From an uncultured Eubacteriales bacterium (GTDB lineage Bacteria; Bacillota; Clostridia; Oscillospirales; Oscillospiraceae), in the NCBI GenBank assembly GCA_902496595.1, contig CABVBV010000085.1, forward strand, positions 1 to 8,995: DNA of 8,995 nt, written 5' to 3'. Each line of letters opens with the position of its first letter. Within the stretch, counting starts at the first letter, position 1. Positions 1 through 5,533 of this stretch are shown one piece after another. The position numbers were made by a program, and so were the translations under genes. The notes under the pieces were generated by a model. It made no database searches. It had not been told where the DNA came from and worked only from the letters and a program-made list of their open reading frames with translations.

Positions 1-1262
1 CTGCGGCCGTAGAAGAAGCGGCGCCGGTTGCAGTGGAAGAGGCTGCTCCGGCAGCAGAAGCGCCCGCTGAAGAGGCCGCGCCCGCTGAGAAGAGCTTCGA
101 CGAGTTGTTGGAGGATTCTCTGAAAACTATATATAACGGAGACAAGGTCAGCGGCGTTGTAGTGGCGATCACGCCGACCGAGGTCAGCATCGACCTTGGC
201 ACGAAGTATTCGGCGTTCATACCGACCACTGAGTTCACCGAGGACGGCGACGTAAAGCTCGAGGACGCCATCCATCTCGGCGACACTGTCGAGGCGATCG
301 TGGTTCGCGTGAACGACGTTGAGGGCACGGCGCAGCTGTCGAAGAAGCGCATGGACACGGTCAGGAACTGGGCGGACATCGAGGCCGCGCAGGAGGCCGG
401 TTCCGTTGTCGAGGGCACCGTCACCGAGGAGAACAAGGGCGGCGTCGTCGTCTCCGTGAAGGGCATCAGGGTCTTTGTACCGGCGAGCCAGTCGGGTCTG
501 CCGAAGGACACTCCGATGACCGAGTTGCTAAAGCAGAAGGTCAGGCTGAAGATAACCGAGGTCAATCGCGGCCGCAGGCGCGTGGTGGGCTCCATAAGGG
601 CCGTTCTGCAGCGCGAGCGCAGGGAGAAGGCGGAAGCCGTCTGGAACGAGATCGAAGTCGGCAAGGTGTATAAGGGCGTCGTGAAGAGCCTGACGAGCTA
701 CGGTGCTTTCGTGGACATCGGCGGCATCGACGGTATGGTTCACGTCTCCGAGCTGAGCTGGAGCAGGATAAAGAACCCGGCCGAGGTCGTCTCCGTTGGC
801 GACGAGCTCGAGGTCTACGTCATCGGCTTCGACAAAGAAGCCAAGAGGATCTCCCTGGGCTATAAGAAGGCCGAGGACAATCCCTGGACGAAGTTCGTGA
901 ACACCTATAAGGTCGGCGACATTGCCAAGGTCAAGGTCGTGAAGCTCATGCCCTTCGGCGCGTTTGCCGAGGTCATGCCGGGCGTTGACGGTCTCATCCA
1001 TATCAGCCAGATCGCTAACCGCCGCATCGGCAAGCCGGACGAGGTTCTGAGCGTGGGCGACGTTGTGGACGTGAAGGTCACTGCAATCGATAACGACAAG
1101 CAGAAGATCAGCCTGTCGATAAGGGCCATGTCCGAGCCCGAGCCGGCGCCGAGGAAGGCGGCGGCTGTCGAAGAGCCCGTCGAGCCCGAGGAAGACGCCC
1201 TGGTATACGAGGTCAGCGAGACCGGTGAGGCCAGCGGCAACATTCCCGACGTAGAGGAATAA
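1..1262 (+). CDS. rpsA: 30S ribosomal protein S1, four S1 domains, 5' partial (possible C-terminal half of an IspH-S1 fusion)
   Basis: This is an S1-type RNA-binding protein, which in the ribosome helps mRNA dock on the 30S subunit. The reading frame is open from base 3 to the TAA at 1260-1262, so the gene enters from the left edge. The GTG at 33 has no ribosome binding site and lies inside an Ala/Glu/Pro-rich low-complexity leader (about bases 3-93), so it is probably not the start. Four S1 (OB-fold) domains follow at about 135-350, 393-608, 657-866 and 912-1130. The third and fourth are the most canonical, with YGAFVDIGGIDGMVHVSELS and FGAFAEVMPGVDGLIHISQI. The tail is acidic. Four domains is the usual number in Gram-positive S1 proteins, against six in E. 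coli. In many Clostridia S1 is fused behind IspH through a leader of this composition; that is an inference here because the upstream part is missing. Isoleucine codons are mostly ATC (17 of 25 counted), fitting high expression. The S1 call is near certain and the fusion is unproven. Confidence 0.93.
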   Translation, partial: AAVEEAAPVAVEEAAPAAEAPAEEAAPAEKSFDELLEDSLKTIYNGDKVSGVVVAITPTEVSIDLGTKYSAFIPTTEFTEDGDVKLEDAIHLGDTVEAIVVRVNDVEGTAQLSKKRMDTVRNWADIEAAQEAGSVVEGTVTEENKGGVVVSVKGIRVFVPASQSGLPKDTPMTELLKQKVRLKITEVNRGRRRVVGSIRAVLQRERREKAEAVWNEIEVGKVYKGVVKSLTSYGAFVDIGGIDGMVHVSELSWSRIKNPAEVVSVGDELEVYVIGFDKEAKRISLGYKKAEDNPWTKFVNTYKVGDIAKVKVVKLMPFGAFAEVMPGVDGLIHISQIANRRIGKPDEVLSVGDVVDVKVTAIDNDKQKISLSIRAMSEPEPAPRKAAAVEEPVEPEEDALVYEVSETGEASGNIPDVEE

Positions 1263-1276
1263 TCCATAGTTACCCG

Positions 1277-1317
1277 AAAGGCGCCTGTTCAAATCGAACA
1301 GACGCCTTTTTTTATTT
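1277..1317 (+). terminator. Rho-independent terminator of the S1 gene
   Basis: The arms are AAAGGCG (1277-1283) with CGCCTTT (1303-1309), and CTGTTC (1285-1290) with GAACAG (1296-1301). A single C/A mismatch separates the two stem parts and the loop is 5 nt (1291-1295). The 3' arm runs straight into seven T residues (1307-1313). It lies 15 bases after the S1 stop codon and before the next promoter, so it should separate the S1 transcript from the carD unit. Confidence 0.93.
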
Positions 1318-1333
1318 AAATTCAGGGAAATCC

Positions 1334-1362
1334 TTGCTAAAATGTAGGCCTTAGAGTATAAT
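1334..1362 (+). promoter_or_regulatory. Sigma-A type promoter for the carD-ispD-ispF unit
   Basis: The -35 element is TTGCTA (1334-1339) and the -10 is a perfect TATAAT (1357-1362), with the optimal 17-base spacer. Transcription would start near 1369, giving a leader of about 40 bases before the carD ATG. It sits in an AT-rich gap just after the S1 terminator. The hexamers and spacer length match those of the promoter at 4564-4592. Confidence 0.85.
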
Positions 1363-1407
1363 GGATATATAAAGAGGAAGTGGTATAGCTGGGAAACGGA
1401 GGATAGA

Positions 1408-1893
1408 ATGACATTCCGCGTGGGCGACAGGATCGCGCACCCGATGCACGGCGCGGGGACTATCGACAGTATTGTCAGGAAGAAGGTCAGCGGCAGGGAG
1501 AGGGATTATTATGTCCTCAAGCTGCCGGTAGGGGATATGCTGGTCTTGATCCCGGTGGAGAGCAGCACGGAGATAGGCGTCAGACCCATCGTCAATGCGG
1601 ACGAGGCCGAGAAGATACTCGGCTCAATACCGGAGCTTGAGATAGAGATGACGCAGAATTGGAACAAGCGATACCGGGAAAATATGATGAAGATAAAAAG
1701 CGGGAACCTTCTTGAAGTCGCATCAGTCGTAAAGGGGCTGATGCAGCGGGAGAAGGAGCGGGGGCTGTCCACGGGTGAGCGGAAGATGCTGCACTCGGCA
1801 AAACAGATACTCATATCCGAGATCGTCCTGTCGGAGAGTTCCAGCTACGAAGAAGTGGAGGAGCGGCTGAACAGCGCTCTGGTCTGCTCGTAA
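1408..1893 (+). CDS. carD: CarD/CdnL-family RNA polymerase-binding transcription regulator
   Basis: CarD/CdnL proteins bind the RNA polymerase beta subunit and DNA at the upstream edge of the promoter bubble, and so alter open-complex stability at many promoters. This 161-residue protein has the whole family layout. Residues 1-60 form the CarD/TRCF RNA-polymerase-interaction domain, with the signature VGDRIAHPMHGAGTI at 5-19 and YYVLKLP at 34-40. Residues about 65-160 are the helical DNA-binding part. W85 (in NWNKRYREN) sits where Mycobacterium tuberculosis CarD has its DNA-wedging tryptophan, and the length is almost the same (162 in that species). GGAGG (1398-1402) lies 5 bases before the ATG. 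A consensus promoter directly upstream makes it the first gene of its unit. The stop is followed by a GC-rich hairpin and then ispD. CarD next to ispD occurs in other Clostridia. Confidence in the family is high; the set of target promoters cannot be read from sequence. Confidence 0.93.
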   Translation: MTFRVGDRIAHPMHGAGTIDSIVRKKVSGRERDYYVLKLPVGDMLVLIPVESSTEIGVRPIVNADEAEKILGSIPELEIEMTQNWNKRYRENMMKIKSGNLLEVASVVKGLMQREKERGLSTGERKMLHSAKQILISEIVLSESSSYEEVEERLNSALVCS

Positions 1894-1897
1894 ATCC

Positions 1898-1918
1898 GGG
1901 GCGGTTTTGTGCCGCCCC
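1898..1918 (+). other. GC-rich hairpin between carD and ispD, no T-tract
   Basis: GGGGCGG (1898-1904) pairs perfectly with CCGCCCC (1912-1918) around a 7-nt loop (TTTTGTG). It begins 4 bases after the carD stop. The bases that follow (ATAATTATG) lack a T-run, so this is not a standard intrinsic terminator. It may be a weak attenuator, or an mRNA 3'-end stabiliser that sets the ratio of carD to ispD message. Confidence 0.55.
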
Positions 1919-1943
1919 ATAATTATGCCGATGCGAGGTACAT

Positions 1944-2663
1944 ATGTCTGGGAAAAAGGAAGTCAAAACCGAGCGGCCGTATTGCGCTGTGGTCATAGTC
2001 GCTGCAGGCAGCGGCACGAGGATGGGCGGGGATAAGCTCATGCTCGAGTTGGGCGGCTGCACAGTGATAGAGCGTACCATGCTGGCCCTGGAGGCCTGTA
2101 AATGCGTTGACGAGCTCGTGGTAGTCACACAGAGCGAAAAAATACCCACCATTGCGAAAATGGCCAGGGAGCGGGGCATAGAAAAGCTCAAATGTGTCGT
2201 CGAGGGCGGAACAGACCGAACAAGCTCAGCATATAGGGGCGTCTGCGAGTGCTCGGAGAAGGCGGAACTTATCGGGATCCATGACGGTGCGCGTCCGCTT
2301 GTAACTGAGGATATAGTCGAGCGAACCGTGAGCGCCGCAGCTGAGCGCGGCGCGGCAGCGCCGGCGGTACACGTAAAAGATACGGTCAGGCAGGCCAGAG
2401 GCGGCAGGGTGCTCAGAACGCTCGAGCGGGACGAGCTCTATCTCATGCAGACGCCGCAGGTGTTCAGGGCCGAGCTCATCAGGGCCGCGCTGGAGGACGC
2501 CGTGCGGCTGGGCATAGCGCTGACAGACGACTGCGCGGCGGTCATGCTCATGGACGCCGAGGTATTCCTCACAGAAGGCTCGGAGGAGAACTTGAAACTG
2601 ACGACGCCGGCGGATGTTTTCACCGCCTCGGCGATAATCGACGCAAGGGGGGACTTCATGTGA
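1944..2663 (+). CDS. ispD: 2-C-methyl-D-erythritol 4-phosphate cytidylyltransferase
   Basis: IspD joins MEP to CTP, giving CDP-methylerythritol and pyrophosphate, in the third step of the cytoplasmic MEP isoprenoid pathway. The 239-residue protein carries the nucleotide-binding loop AAGSGTRMG (20-28) with K31, the EGGTDRTSS segment (87-95), the substrate and metal-site motif HDGARP (113-118), KDT (145-147), QTPQ (169-172), TDD (194-196) and the closing NLKLTTPAD (216-224). The loop between RMG and the lysine is shorter than in E. coli IspD and the residue after the lysine is Leu rather than Gln, so the active-site lip differs slightly. The length is normal. GAGGT (1935-1939) precedes the ATG by 4 bases; two upstream ATGs (1925, 1931) are out of frame. 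The stop overlaps the ispF start by 4 bases, so the two successive-but-one pathway enzymes are probably translated in a coupled way. Confidence 0.95.
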   Translation: MSGKKEVKTERPYCAVVIVAAGSGTRMGGDKLMLELGGCTVIERTMLALEACKCVDELVVVTQSEKIPTIAKMARERGIEKLKCVVEGGTDRTSSAYRGVCECSEKAELIGIHDGARPLVTEDIVERTVSAAAERGAAAPAVHVKDTVRQARGGRVLRTLERDELYLMQTPQVFRAELIRAALEDAVRLGIALTDDCAAVMLMDAEVFLTEGSEENLKLTTPADVFTASAIIDARGDFM

Positions 2664-3130
2664 GAGTCGGCCAGGGCTACGACGTTCACCGGCTGACCGA
2701 GGGGCGGAAGCTCATACTCGGCGGGGTGGAGATAGAATACGAAAAGGGCCTGCTCGGCCACTCGGACGCGGACGTGCTCACGCACGCTGTTATGGACGCG
2801 CTGCTCGGCGCTGCTGCGATGGGCGATATAGGCAAGCTCTTCCCGGATAACGACCCGGCCTATGAGGGCGCTGACAGCCTGCGCCTGCTGGAAGAGGTCT
2901 GCGCGAGGCTGCGTGAGCGCGGCTTTGAGATAGAAAACGTCGATTCCACAGTTATCGCACAGAAACCGAAACTCGCCCCTTATATAGAGAATATGCGCCG
3001 CAATCTGGCACGGGCAATGGATGTGGACGTTTTCCGTGTCAGCGTAAAAGCCACAACGGAGGAGCGGCTGGGCTTTACAGGAGAGGGCCTCGGGATAGCT
3101 GCGCAGGCGATAGCGCTAATAGAAGGCTGA
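2660..3130 (+). CDS. ispF: 2-C-methyl-D-erythritol 2,4-cyclodiphosphate synthase
   Basis: IspF cyclises CDP-methylerythritol 2-phosphate to MEcPP with release of CMP. It is a trimer with one divalent metal per active site. The 156-residue protein is full length. Metal ligands D8 and H10 are in GYDVHRL, and H42 is in the SDADVLTHAVMDALLGA signature (35-51); H34 of the flexible HSDAD loop is also present. The C-terminal KATTEERLGFTGEGLGIAA block, which forms the cytidine and trimer site, is intact. The start is GTG at 2660, inside the ispD ATG/TGA junction, 7 bases after an AGGGGGG ribosome binding site (2646-2652). It begins the universally conserved RVGQGYDVH and is therefore secure. Isoleucine codons are strongly skewed to ATA (8 of 9), unlike the S1 gene. 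The enzyme between IspD and IspF in the pathway, IspE, is not in the window. Confidence 0.97.
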   Translation: MRVGQGYDVHRLTEGRKLILGGVEIEYEKGLLGHSDADVLTHAVMDALLGAAAMGDIGKLFPDNDPAYEGADSLRLLEEVCARLRERGFEIENVDSTVIAQKPKLAPYIENMRRNLARAMDVDVFRVSVKATTEERLGFTGEGLGIAAQAIALIEG

Positions 3131-3146
3131 TGTCAAATCAAAACCG

Positions 3147-3193
3147 CCCGCATAGAATGGAGTACGCTTCACTGATATGCGGGAGGATTTTTT
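3147..3193 (+). promoter_or_regulatory. Long hairpin overlapping the Shine-Dalgarno of the DUF3343 gene
   Basis: CCCGCATA (3147-3154) pairs perfectly with TATGCGGG (3176-3183). Inside, TGGAG (3158-3162) pairs with CTTCA (3167-3171), including one G-U pair, around a TACG tetraloop of the UNCG class. The internal junction GAA/CTGA could form tandem G-A pairs plus A-U with one bulged C. The 3' arm includes the first GGG of the GGGAGG ribosome binding site (3181-3186), which is followed by A, six T (3188-3193) and the ATG at 3194. The structure could hide the ribosome binding site or act as a terminator-like attenuator. The pairing is visible; the regulatory role is inferred. Confidence 0.6.
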
Positions 3194-3442
3194 ATGCGAT
3201 ATCTCATAATGTGCCGCTCACAGACTTACGCTCAGAGAGCGGCGAGACTGCTGGAGCGCTCGGGCATCACCGCCACTATCTCCCGCGCACCGCAGGGGCT
3301 CGTAAACTCCGGCTGCGCGTGGTGCGTAAAGGTGTCCGGCGTGAAGCTGACGCAGGCAGTCAATACGCTGAGACGCTCCGGTGCGAACTTCGGTAAGATT
3401 TTCAGGGAGGACGAGGATGGATATACGGAGGTGACGCTGTGA
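3194..3442 (+). CDS. DUF3343 family protein, putative sulfur/selenium carrier
   Basis: This is a small (82-residue) protein of the DUF3343 family, annotated elsewhere as putative Se/S-carrier-like and often found beside class-V cysteine desulfurases. The family pattern is visible. A short strand (RYLIMCRSQT) leads into a helix (YAQRAARLLERSG), then the ITATISRAPQGL strand-loop and a cysteine motif SGCAWCVKV with C41 and C44, where relatives usually carry a Ser-Cys-Gly loop. The CxxC arrangement would suit a persulfide or selenide relay, by inference. The ATG at 3194 has a GGGAGG site 7 bases upstream, partly covered by a hairpin. A second ATG-initiated frame from 3130 overlaps it but has a composition unlike any family I recognise. 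The stop overlaps the desulfurase GTG by 4 bases, which strongly suggests the two proteins act as a pair. The family call is fairly firm; the transported atom is unknown. Confidence 0.78.
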   Translation: MRYLIMCRSQTYAQRAARLLERSGITATISRAPQGLVNSGCAWCVKVSGVKLTQAVNTLRRSGANFGKIFREDEDGYTEVTL

Positions 3443-4557
3443 TATACCTTGACAGCGCAGCGACCAGCCTCCAGAAACCAGGAAGCGTCCACCAGGCAGT
3501 CTGGAACGCCATGCGAACCATGGCGAGCCCGGGAAGGGGAGGGCACCGGCCGGCATTGCTGGCCGCTGACTGCGCATACGACTGCCGGAATGAGCTGGCG
3601 GGGCTCTTCAACCTGAGCAGACCCGAGAACGTCGTGTTCACTATGAACGCAACGCACGGATTGAATATAGCCATAAACACGCTCGTGTCCGAGGGCGACA
3701 GAGTTGTAATATCCGGCTACGAGCACAACGCCGTCACGAGACCGCTCCACAGGCTCGGTGCGGTCGTAGATACGGCCGTGTCCCCGGTCTTTGACACGGA
3801 AGCGGCGATAGAAGCCTTTAAAGCGCGTATACCCGGTGCGAAGGCTGTGGTTTGTACACACGTCTCAAACGTCTTCGGCTTTATCCTGCCGATATATGAG
3901 ATAGCCGCGCTCTGCCGGGAATACGAAGTGCCGCTCATAGTGGACGCATCTCAGTCCGCCGGAGTTCTTGAGGTCGACATGGAGAAGCTGGGCGCAAAGT
4001 TTATCGCCATGCCGGGACATAAAGGCCTTTACGGGCCCCAGGGCACAGGGGTGCTGTTGTGCCGGGACTTCGCAGAGCCGATCATGGCCGGGGGTACCGG
4101 CTCCGAGAGCAGGAACCAGACAATGCCCGAGTTCCTTCCAGACAGACTGGAAGCGGGAACTCATAATATTCCCGGCATAGCCGGGCTCATGGCCGGGGTC
4201 AGATTCGTCCGCTCCCGGGGAACGGAAAATATAGCGGCCCACGAGATGAAACTCACCGCGCTGCTGGCAGAGAAGCTGAAAACAGTGCCGGGCCTTGAGG
4301 TCTTCGCCTCTGAAGATGGCGGCGCCCAGTCGGGCGTCCTGTCCGTAAGACACGAGCAAATCGGCAGCGAGGAGCTGGGCGATATGCTGGGGAAAGCCGG
4401 AGTCTGCGTGAGAGCCGGACTGCATTGCGCCCCGGCAGCGCACGAGAGCGCCGGAACATTGAGCGGAGGCACCGTCAGATTCAGCTTCTCAGCCTTCAAT
4501 TCCGAGACCGAGACCCTCAGAGCGGCCCGGATAACCGAATCTCTTGCTGAGCGGTAA
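3439..4557 (+). CDS. Class-V aminotransferase-fold cysteine desulfurase (PLP-dependent)
   Basis: The enzyme takes sulfur (or selenium) from cysteine (or selenocysteine), using PLP and a catalytic cysteine that becomes a persulfide. The 372-residue protein starts with the family hallmark YLDSAATSLQKP. It has H96 (GYEHNA), the PLP-contacting Asp and Gln in VDASQSAG (168-175), the Schiff-base lysine K195 in MPGHKGLYGPQGTG, and the catalytic C330 in RAGLHCAPAAHE, followed by GTVRFSFSAFN. It is somewhat shorter than SufS/CsdA (about 400) and resembles the stand-alone subgroup related to Enterococcus EF2568, whose members often sit near selenium or DUF3343 genes. No SufB/C/D/U or IscU lies nearby, so it is unlikely to be the main Fe-S assembly desulfurase. 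The GTG start at 3439 has GGAGGTG (3427-3433) 5 bases upstream and overlaps the preceding stop. No T-rich terminator follows; the cdaA promoter begins 7 bases after the stop. Confidence 0.88.
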   Translation: MIYLDSAATSLQKPGSVHQAVWNAMRTMASPGRGGHRPALLAADCAYDCRNELAGLFNLSRPENVVFTMNATHGLNIAINTLVSEGDRVVISGYEHNAVTRPLHRLGAVVDTAVSPVFDTEAAIEAFKARIPGAKAVVCTHVSNVFGFILPIYEIAALCREYEVPLIVDASQSAGVLEVDMEKLGAKFIAMPGHKGLYGPQGTGVLLCRDFAEPIMAGGTGSESRNQTMPEFLPDRLEAGTHNIPGIAGLMAGVRFVRSRGTENIAAHEMKLTALLAEKLKTVPGLEVFASEDGGAQSGVLSVRHEQIGSEELGDMLGKAGVCVRAGLHCAPAAHESAGTLSGGTVRFSFSAFNSETETLRAARITESLAER

Positions 4558-4563
4558 ATGGAG

Positions 4564-4592
4564 TTGCTATTTGCGGAAGATTGTTATATAAT
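4564..4592 (+). promoter_or_regulatory. Sigma-A type promoter for the cdaA-cdaR unit
   Basis: The -35 is TTGCTA (4564-4569) and the -10 is TATAAT (4587-4592), with a 17-base spacer, the same elements and spacing as the promoter before carD. Transcription would start near 4599, giving a leader of about 65 bases that holds the hairpin at 4609-4634. It begins 7 bases after the desulfurase stop codon, so cdaA probably has its own promoter in addition to any read-through from upstream. Confidence 0.82.
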
Positions 4593-4608
4593 ACTATGAC
4601 TAACCGCT

Positions 4609-4634
4609 GCGCCCCGGCAGATGAGCCGAGGCGC
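4609..4634 (+). other. 10-bp hairpin in the cdaA 5' leader
   Basis: GCGCCCCGGC (4609-4618) pairs with GCCGAGGCGC (4625-4634) with one C/A mismatch and a 6-nt loop (AGATGA). It would begin about 10 bases from the predicted transcript start and end 29 bases before the cdaA ATG. No T-tract follows, so it is not an ordinary terminator. A 5'-end mRNA stabiliser, a protein-binding site or a regulatory leader element are all possible. It does not match the c-di-AMP (ydaO/yuaA) riboswitch, which is much larger. Confidence 0.6.
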
Positions 4635-4663
4635 TCGATACGGAAGCTGTGGGGACAGGCACT

Positions 4664-5533
4664 ATGGAAAAAATACAATCCGTAATATCCACCGCGATAA
4701 ACTATATGAAAACCGCGCAGGCCTCGGATATCGTGGATATCCTGCTCGTCGCGATGCTCATCTACGTGGCGATAGGACTCATACGGCGGACGAATATGAC
4801 GAGAGTCGCAAGGGGTATAGTCCTCATCATACTCGCGCTTTGGTTGTCCGACTTGCTAAAGCTGAGGATGATAAACTCGTTCCTGAAGACTACGGTCGAG
4901 CTCGGCTTCATAGCCCTGGTGATTATTTTCCAGCCGGAGCTAAGGAGACTGCTGGAGAGGATGGGCAGTGGCAGATTCATGTACTTTTTCGGTGGCGGTT
5001 CCGCTCCGCTGACCTTTGAGTCCACGATAAACCAGACCGTGCTCGCCTGCACGTCGATGTCAGAGTCGAAGACCGGCGCGCTCATAGTGTTCGAGAGGAT
5101 GATAAGCCTGAACGAACAGATGGCCACGGGCACGATCGTGAATGCGGACGTGACGAGCGAGCTGCTGCGGAATATTTTCTTTGTGAAGGCGCCGCTGCAT
5201 GACGGTGCGGTGATAATCCGGGAGGGCAGGCTGGCCGCCGGCGGCTGTATGCTGCCTCTCTCTCAGAACGCGAGCCTGAGCAGCGACCTGGGCATGAGAC
5301 ATCGAGCGGGCATCGGCATGAGCGAGCACTCCGACGCCGTGGTGGTAATAGTGTCGGAGGAGACGGGTTCCATCTCGGTCGCGATGGACGGGATGCTGAA
5401 GCGGCACCTCACTCCTGAAATGCTGGAGAAGATACTCAGAACAGAGCTGATGCCGGACGCCGAGACGACACAGAAAAAGGGCCTTGCGGGGCTTATCGCT
5501 TCGCTCAAGACATTCAAGGTGAAAAAGCAATGA
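4664..5533 (+). CDS. cdaA: Diadenylate cyclase CdaA (membrane-bound c-di-AMP synthase)
   Basis: CdaA condenses two ATP into cyclic di-AMP, the second messenger that controls potassium and osmolyte uptake and is tied to cell-wall homeostasis in Gram-positives. From the ATG at 4664 it has 289 residues (B. subtilis CdaA 273). The N-terminus has three hydrophobic helices (about 22-40, 48-64 and 76-90), followed by the DisA_N cyclase domain (about 120-250) with both catalytic motifs: DGA (180-182, in PLHDGAVII) and RHR (212-214, in GMRHRAGIGMSEHSD). An in-frame GTG at 4649 would add five residues. I prefer the ATG because GGGGA (4651-4655) sits 8 bases before it, whereas the GTG has only a CGGAAG two bases away. 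It overlaps cdaR by 4 bases (ATGA). The usual downstream partner glmM is not next to the pair. Confidence 0.95.
   Translation: MEKIQSVISTAINYMKTAQASDIVDILLVAMLIYVAIGLIRRTNMTRVARGIVLIILALWLSDLLKLRMINSFLKTTVELGFIALVIIFQPELRRLLERMGSGRFMYFFGGGSAPLTFESTINQTVLACTSMSESKTGALIVFERMISLNEQMATGTIVNADVTSELLRNIFFVKAPLHDGAVIIREGRLAAGGCMLPLSQNASLSSDLGMRHRAGIGMSEHSDAVVVIVSEETGSISVAMDGMLKRHLTPEMLEKILRTELMPDAETTQKKGLAGLIASLKTFKVKKQ

Noticed and set aside
528..1292. Long minus-strand frame (254 codons) opposite the S1 gene
   Set aside because: It mirrors the codon pattern of a clear S1 coding region, has no recognisable domain and runs across the S1 terminator. The other long minus-strand frames (for example 3232-3861, 7233-7964 and 8103-8765) are rejected on the same grounds.
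3130..3396. Plus-strand frame beginning with the ATG that overlaps the ispF stop
   Set aside because: The position would suit coupled translation, but the protein resembles no family and overlaps the DUF3343 gene, which has its own GGGAGG site and recognisable family features.
3449..3454. TTGACA, a perfect -35 hexamer at the start of the desulfurase gene
   Set aside because: No TATAAT-like sequence lies 16-18 bases downstream, and the bases encode the conserved LDSA motif.
4171..4185. Perfect CCCGGC/GCCGGG inverted repeat with a 3-base loop inside the desulfurase gene
   Set aside because: It is short, inside conserved coding sequence, has no T-tract and is explained by GC-rich codons for Pro-Gly-Ile-Ala-Gly.
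4558..4663. Possible terminator of the desulfurase transcript
   Set aside because: The only strong hairpin here (4609-4634) has no T-tract and lies downstream of the cdaA promoter, so I list it as a leader structure and make no terminator call.
4621..5019. 132-codon plus-strand frame starting in the cdaA leader
   Set aside because: It is out of frame with cdaA, its ATG lies in the leader hairpin without a ribosome binding site, and its product has no family features.
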